This document shows positions 62,157 to 64,000 of a stretch of 64,000 nt of DNA, in pieces. The number at the start of each line of letters is the position of its first letter. Within the stretch, counting starts at the first letter, position 1. A program made the translations under genes and the position numbers. The notes beneath the pieces were generated by a model. It was not told where the DNA came from, did no database searches, and saw only the letters and a list, made by a program, of their open reading frames with translations. The stretch is from Leptospira limi (GTDB lineage Bacteria; Spirochaetota; Leptospiria; Leptospirales; Leptospiraceae): contig NZ_JAMQPV010000004.1 in assembly GCF_026151395.1 (NCBI RefSeq), positions 1 through 64,000 of the forward strand, in the 5' to 3' direction.

Positions 62157-63818
62157 ATGCAGATTGCTCCGCTACCAAAAAATGAGTCCGCAAGGCTTTC
62201 CGCTCTAAAAAGTTTGGAGATTCTCGACACTCCTGAAGAGGAAATGTTTGATGAAATTACCAAACTTGCTTCGATGATCTGCGATGCTCCGATTTCCCTT
62301 GTGAGTCTCATAGATGAAACCAGACAATGGTTTAAATCCCACCATGGACTAAAAGCCAGGGAAACTCCACGTTCTCTAGCCTTTTGTTCCCATGCCATTT
62401 TGGGAGACGAGATGTTTGTGATTCCCAATGCCAAACGAGACAATCGATTCAAAAACAATCCCCTCGTGAATGGGGATCCCAATGTGATTTTTTATGCAGG
62501 GATCCCACTTGCCTTAGATGACCAAATCAAATTGGGAACACTTTGTGTCATCGATAACAAACCACGAGAACTGAACGAAGAACAATTACAGATGTTACGC
62601 CTTCTTGGGAAACAAACGGTTCGGCTTCTGCAAATGCGTAAAGACAGAGACAAACTCGAAATTGAAAAAAGATCGGCTGAACGAGCAAACGCTGCCAAAC
62701 GAGATTTTATCGCAGCCATTAGCCATGACATTCGGAATCCATTAAATTCACTTCTTGGAATGTCGGAAATGATCAGGGAACAACCCATTCCAGAATCCAT
62801 TCATCATTATGTGGACCACATCAAAAATGCAGGGGAAGTGATCCTCAATTTAGTAAACGATACGATTGAGTTATCTCGCTTAGAAGAAAATGCATCAGTT
62901 TTAAATAACGAATGGTTCCATTTAAGCCAATGTTTGGATGTGTACCATAATTTTTTCAAACAAGAAACCAAACGAAAAAAAATTGAATTCCAATTGAAGA
63001 ACGAAATTTCAGAAACAGTATACTTACTTTCTGACAAACGGAAACTGGAAAAAATCATTTGGAACCTAACAGCAAATGCTGTCAAATTCACTCACCATGG
63101 TTCAGTTACTTGTCATGTTTCCTTAGAGACAAAAGCAGATGAAAATGCAAATTTAATCATCGAAATCAAAGACACAGGCCCTGGGATTTCACCAGAGATC
63201 AAAGACCGACTCTTTCAAAAGTACAATGAATTTGTTCCAGAAGGTTGTGAAATTTCGGGCTCTGGTCTTGGTTTGTCCATCGTTAAACTTTCGTTAGAAG
63301 AGATGAATGGTGAGATCAATGTGGAATCTAAGATAGGCGAAGGCAGTACATTCAAAGTGAAAATTCCTACCGTTTGGAAACGGGAAGAATTCTCCCCTGA
63401 ACAAAAAAACCTTTCGAACCAAAAAGATTCAAATCTTCCCAATTTTACCACTCGCAAAAGAGTTCTCATCGCTGATGACAATGAACTGAACCGAAAGGTT
63501 TTAAAGAATTACTTAAAACCATTGCCGTTTGATATTGTGGAGGCAAATAATGGGATCGAAACAGAGAGGATTTTAGGATCGGACCAATTTGATATCGCCT
63601 TTCTCGACATTGAGATGCCAGGAAAACATGGGACAGAGATTGCAAAGGCTCTTTCCTCGGAAAAAACGAGACCCATTTTATTTGCCTGTACGGGTCTTTG
63701 TATGCCAGAAGAAAAAGAACATATTTTAAACTCTGGGTTTGAGTACTTTATGCCAAAACCCTATTTAAAAGAAGAATTGTACTCCCATTTAGCTGAAATC
63801 GCCAAAAAACACCCGTAA
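62157..63818 (+). CDS. Hybrid sensor histidine kinase (GAF - HisKA - HATPase - receiver)
   Basis: 553 residues from MQIAPLPKNESARLSALK, which opens with the typical NESxRLxALKxLEILDTPxEExFD of GAF kinases. GAF (about 15-165), HisKA with ISHDIRNPLNSLLGM (phospho-acceptor His190), HATPase with IWNLTANAVKFT, DTGPGISPEI and GSGLGLSIV, then a receiver domain (about 435-553) with D-D-N-E, phospho-acceptor Asp484 in FLDIEMPG and Lys in FMPKPY. No membrane helix, so a cytoplasmic sensor. An output partner (phosphotransfer protein or regulator) is not visible. It is divergent from msrB with 68 bases between starts. Confidence 0.92.
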   Translation: MQIAPLPKNESARLSALKSLEILDTPEEEMFDEITKLASMICDAPISLVSLIDETRQWFKSHHGLKARETPRSLAFCSHAILGDEMFVIPNAKRDNRFKNNPLVNGDPNVIFYAGIPLALDDQIKLGTLCVIDNKPRELNEEQLQMLRLLGKQTVRLLQMRKDRDKLEIEKRSAERANAAKRDFIAAISHDIRNPLNSLLGMSEMIREQPIPESIHHYVDHIKNAGEVILNLVNDTIELSRLEENASVLNNEWFHLSQCLDVYHNFFKQETKRKKIEFQLKNEISETVYLLSDKRKLEKIIWNLTANAVKFTHHGSVTCHVSLETKADENANLIIEIKDTGPGISPEIKDRLFQKYNEFVPEGCEISGSGLGLSIVKLSLEEMNGEINVESKIGEGSTFKVKIPTVWKREEFSPEQKNLSNQKDSNLPNFTTRKRVLIADDNELNRKVLKNYLKPLPFDIVEANNGIETERILGSDQFDIAFLDIEMPGKHGTEIAKALSSEKTRPILFACTGLCMPEEKEHILNSGFEYFMPKPYLKEELYSHLAEIAKKHP

Positions 63819-63888
63819 CGTTCGCTTGGGTGGTATGGTAGTTTTTCCCTTTCTTTTTTAGGCCGTTTTTTTATTGTATCCTATTTTC

Positions 63889-64000
63889 ATGACTAAGAAT
63901 GACACCGAAGTTGGAAATGACTTCCAATCCTTCGGATTACGTCCTGAAATACTACAAGGAATCACTGAAGCAGGCTTCGAATCACCAAGCCCTATCCAAA
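63889..64000 (+). CDS. DEAD-box RNA helicase, N-terminal end (3' partial)
   Basis: From MTKNDTEVGNDFQSFGLRPE the frame runs to the window edge. The visible 37 residues contain the Q motif, FQSFGLRPEILQGITEAGF followed by ESPSPIQ, typical of DEAD-box helicases, where the aromatic residue and Gln contact adenine. The catalytic part lies beyond the window. DEAD-box proteins remodel RNA in ribosome assembly or decay; the exact paralogue cannot be told. Confidence 0.85.
   Translation, partial: MTKNDTEVGNDFQSFGLRPEILQGITEAGFESPSPIQ

Noticed and set aside
1..64000. tRNA, rRNA, CRISPR array, insertion sequence or prophage
   Set aside because: No CCA-ended cloverleaf, rRNA-like block, regular spacer repeat, transposase or phage gene was found by reading; only the 15-base 16S-like match at 51486-51500 came near.

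Overview
The window reads as chromosomal DNA of a free-living Leptospira, most likely of the saprophytic (L. biflexa) group. The grounds are an LruC-type lipoprotein, many spirochaete lipoproteins with relaxed lipoboxes, a leptospiral-style set of SpoIIE phosphatases, PAS/GAF kinases and methyl-accepting proteins, low-to-moderate G+C, and tight gene packing. About 63 protein genes are present, two of them cut by the window ends. I see no rRNA, tRNA, CRISPR array, insertion sequence or prophage.

Layout. 1-4305: end of a class III adenylate cyclase, a 1-Cys peroxiredoxin plus OsmC pair, a DUF547 secreted protein, an esterase and DNA polymerase IV. 4379-9112: a response regulator/phosphatase and PAS histidine kinase pair, ExbB-ExbD, and UbiE/MenG. 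9280-15231: an LruC-domain lipoprotein, then a possible light-sensing group: an adenylating enzyme fused to a carrier domain, a photoactive yellow protein (PYP), a small repeat protein, and a methyl-accepting protein with no extracellular sensor domain. 15256-26460: an O-antigen-ligase-like membrane protein, a cysteine-poor DksA-like protein with ribosomal protein L33 (too short for most ORF finders), a BASS transporter with a class V aminotransferase, alanine racemase, a hydrolase, a nitrilase-family amidase, and an argB/GAF-phosphatase/coiled-coil operon. 26509-33879: a CusCBA-type metal efflux operon with a small Cys/His-rich protein, then phosphofructokinase. 35198-43367: a methionine-cycle block (MetF-like, MetH, FdxA-type ferredoxin, AhcY and an ArsR-methyltransferase fusion) preceded by a 32-bp perfect palindrome. 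43425-51325: two large methyl-accepting proteins with an outer-membrane-type protein, an EamA permease and small secreted proteins between them. 51326-54334: a possible structured leader RNA, an M61 peptidase and a CorA transporter. 54338-58816: an efp-mtnB-SDR-SDR-unknown operon. 58885-64000: a lysine 2,3-aminomutase-type radical SAM enzyme divergent from efp, a lipoprotein, a nucleotidyltransferase, a lipoprotein MsrB, a hybrid histidine kinase and the start of a DEAD-box helicase.

How the parts fit. The strongest candidate for an uncommon system is the PYP locus. The PYP keeps the chromophore-binding Tyr, Glu and Cys, and it sits between a ligase able to form acyl thioesters and a membrane-bound chemotaxis-type signalling protein. 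This suggests a blue-light taxis or photosignalling module with its own chromophore activation, which is an inference. The second is the AhcY control unit: an ArsR-type regulator carrying its own SAM-binding methyltransferase fold, just upstream of ahcY and behind a long perfect operator-like palindrome, suggesting autoregulation by SAH or SAM. All functions are read from motifs by eye; no database search was run.
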